Shown here piece after piece: positions 63,397 through 64,000 of a DNA stretch of 64,000 nt (position 1 is the first letter of the stretch; each line of letters starts with the position of its first letter). A model generated the notes under the pieces. It searched no databases and was not told the DNA's origin. It saw only the letters and a program-made list of their open reading frames with translations. This stretch comes from Brasilonema angustatum HA4187-MV1 (GTDB lineage: Bacteria; Cyanobacteriota; Cyanobacteriia; Cyanobacteriales; Nostocaceae). Location of the stretch: positions 1 to 64,000 of the forward strand of contig JAHHGV010000015.1 of the NCBI GenBank assembly GCA_019359695.1, in the 5' to 3' direction. A program made the position numbers and the translations under genes.

Positions 63397-63478
63397 AAGG
63401 GAGATGAGGGAGTCAGAAAGTGAAGGAAAATATCCTTCGATCCTTCGCACTTTGGCTTCTCATCTCCTCTGCCTTCCT
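63385..63478. repeat. Purine/pyrimidine hairpin repeat
   Basis: GGGAGATGAGGGAGTCAG on the left can pair with the mirrored CTTCTCATCTCC on the right around AAGGAAAATATCCTT. It has the same centre as the repeats at 13339 and 37482, and it lies between the convergent terC and ndk genes, where it may act as a terminator. Confidence 0.65.
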
Positions 63479-63481
63479 AAA

Positions 63482-63931
63482 TTACTCGTGTAACCAAGGT
63501 GTTATGGTTGGTTGCCAAGAGACTAATTCTTCTTCTTTAAACCACAGAGAGACTTCCTGTTGTGCTGTTTCGATAGCATCGGAACCGTGGATCAGGTTGC
63601 GACCAATATTAATGCCTAAATCACCTCGAATTGTGCCTGGTTCTGCTGAAAGTGGGTTTGTTGCCCCAATGATTTTTCTGGCAGATGCGACAACGCCTTC
63701 GCCTTCCCAAACCATCGCTACCACTGGACCAGAAGTGATAAAATCAACTAACCCAGCAAAAAAAGGTCTTTCCCGGTGAACGTCGTAGTGCTGTTGAGCC
63801 AATTCCTGACTAACTTTTAATAATTTCAAACCAACAAGGGTAAAGCCTTTCTCTTCAAAGCGACGGATAATTTCACCTACCAATCCACGTTGCACGCCAT
63901 CGGGCTTAATTGCTAAAAATGTACGTTCCAA
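63482..63931 (-). CDS. ndk: Nucleoside diphosphate kinase
   Basis: This 149-residue enzyme transfers the gamma-phosphate between nucleoside di- and triphosphates. The active His lies in [20 protein letters not shown], and the start is the canonical [20 protein letters not shown]. The length is normal. The start codon is TTG 63931, supported by GAGGAG seven bases ahead and by the family's conserved N-terminus. It converges on terC. Confidence 0.97.
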   Translation of the reverse strand: MERTFLAIKPDGVQRGLVGEIIRRFEEKGFTLVGLKLLKVSQELAQQHYDVHRERPFFAGLVDFITSGPVVAMVWEGEGVVASARKIIGATNPLSAEPGTIRGDLGINIGRNLIHGSDAIETAQQEVSLWFKEEELVSWQPTITPWLHE

Positions 63932-63969
63932 AACTATCTCCTCAAATTTACAGAATTCGTCTTTTGTGA

Positions 63970-64000
63970 GCCAGCGCTATGCAGGACGATCTCCTGCGCC
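63970..64000. repeat. Dispersed palindromic repeat, cut by the window edge
   Basis: GAGCCAGCGCTATGCAGGA and the following bases match the start of the repeat at about 26160. It lies just upstream of the ndk gene. Confidence 0.55.

Overview
The window comes from a filamentous, most likely heterocyst-forming cyanobacterium (Nostocales; a Scytonema, Tolypothrix or Fischerella type is plausible). The basis is the many HIP1 octamers (GCGATCGC), short tandem heptamer repeats of the STRR kind, a phycobilisome rod linker, IsiA/Pcb chlorophyll proteins, a probable NdbB quinone reductase, and cyanobacterial families such as DUF928, DUF1822 and DUF1345. The genus is inferred; no rRNA is present. Spacers are AT-rich and full of small repeats. 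The only RNA gene recognised is tRNA-Ala(UGC).

Layout. 0.2-6 kb: a U32 (RlhA-like) protein, a small KOW-like protein with a clear terminator, a type II sulfide:quinone oxidoreductase and a Nif3-family protein. 6.4-15.6 kb: a CHASE3/GAF hybrid histidine kinase with three receiver domains, an orphan solute-binding lipoprotein, a small coiled-coil protein, a CobT-like TIGR00303 protein, a DUF2232 membrane protein and a Crp/Fnr regulator. 16-24.3 kb: a 1436-residue Hsp70-type ATPase with a Thr/Asp-rich middle, a membrane-anchored PstS-like protein, an unknown one-pass membrane protein and an orphan sugar-type ABC permease. 24.5-27.7 kb: two M16 peptidase subunits, one active and one without the zinc motif.

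28.1-33.9 kb is a light-harvesting cluster on the minus strand: three CP43-like chlorophyll-binding proteins (one fused to a PsaL-like domain) followed by a CpcL-type rod linker with a C-terminal membrane helix. All four point to antenna for photosystem I. 34.3-38.8 kb: a GDSL hydrolase with a PEP-CTERM-like tail, two conserved cyanobacterial proteins and a SpoIID/LytB protein.

39.5-51.8 kb is a minus-strand cluster of DUF928, CHAT-CHASE2, DUF1822, TPR-CHAT and a two-partner-secretion TpsB transporter. It is split by a 2.9-kb plus-strand island in which a 46-residue-period TPR protein is translationally coupled to an unknown protein with a coiled coil and two C-terminal membrane helices. This island, with no recognised function, is the best candidate for an undescribed system. 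52-64 kb: tRNA-Ala beside trhO, DUF427, a type I secretion pair (HlyD and a CNB/C39-like ABC exporter), a HAD protein, NdbB, DUF1345, TerC and nucleoside diphosphate kinase.

A second theme is repeat invasion. At least three small inverted-repeat elements with defined ends lie between genes, one inserted inside another repeat. Purine/pyrimidine tracts and HIP-type palindromes also sit in frame inside several genes (U32, histidine kinase, CobT-like, DUF928, TpsB), lengthening the proteins without breaking the frame.
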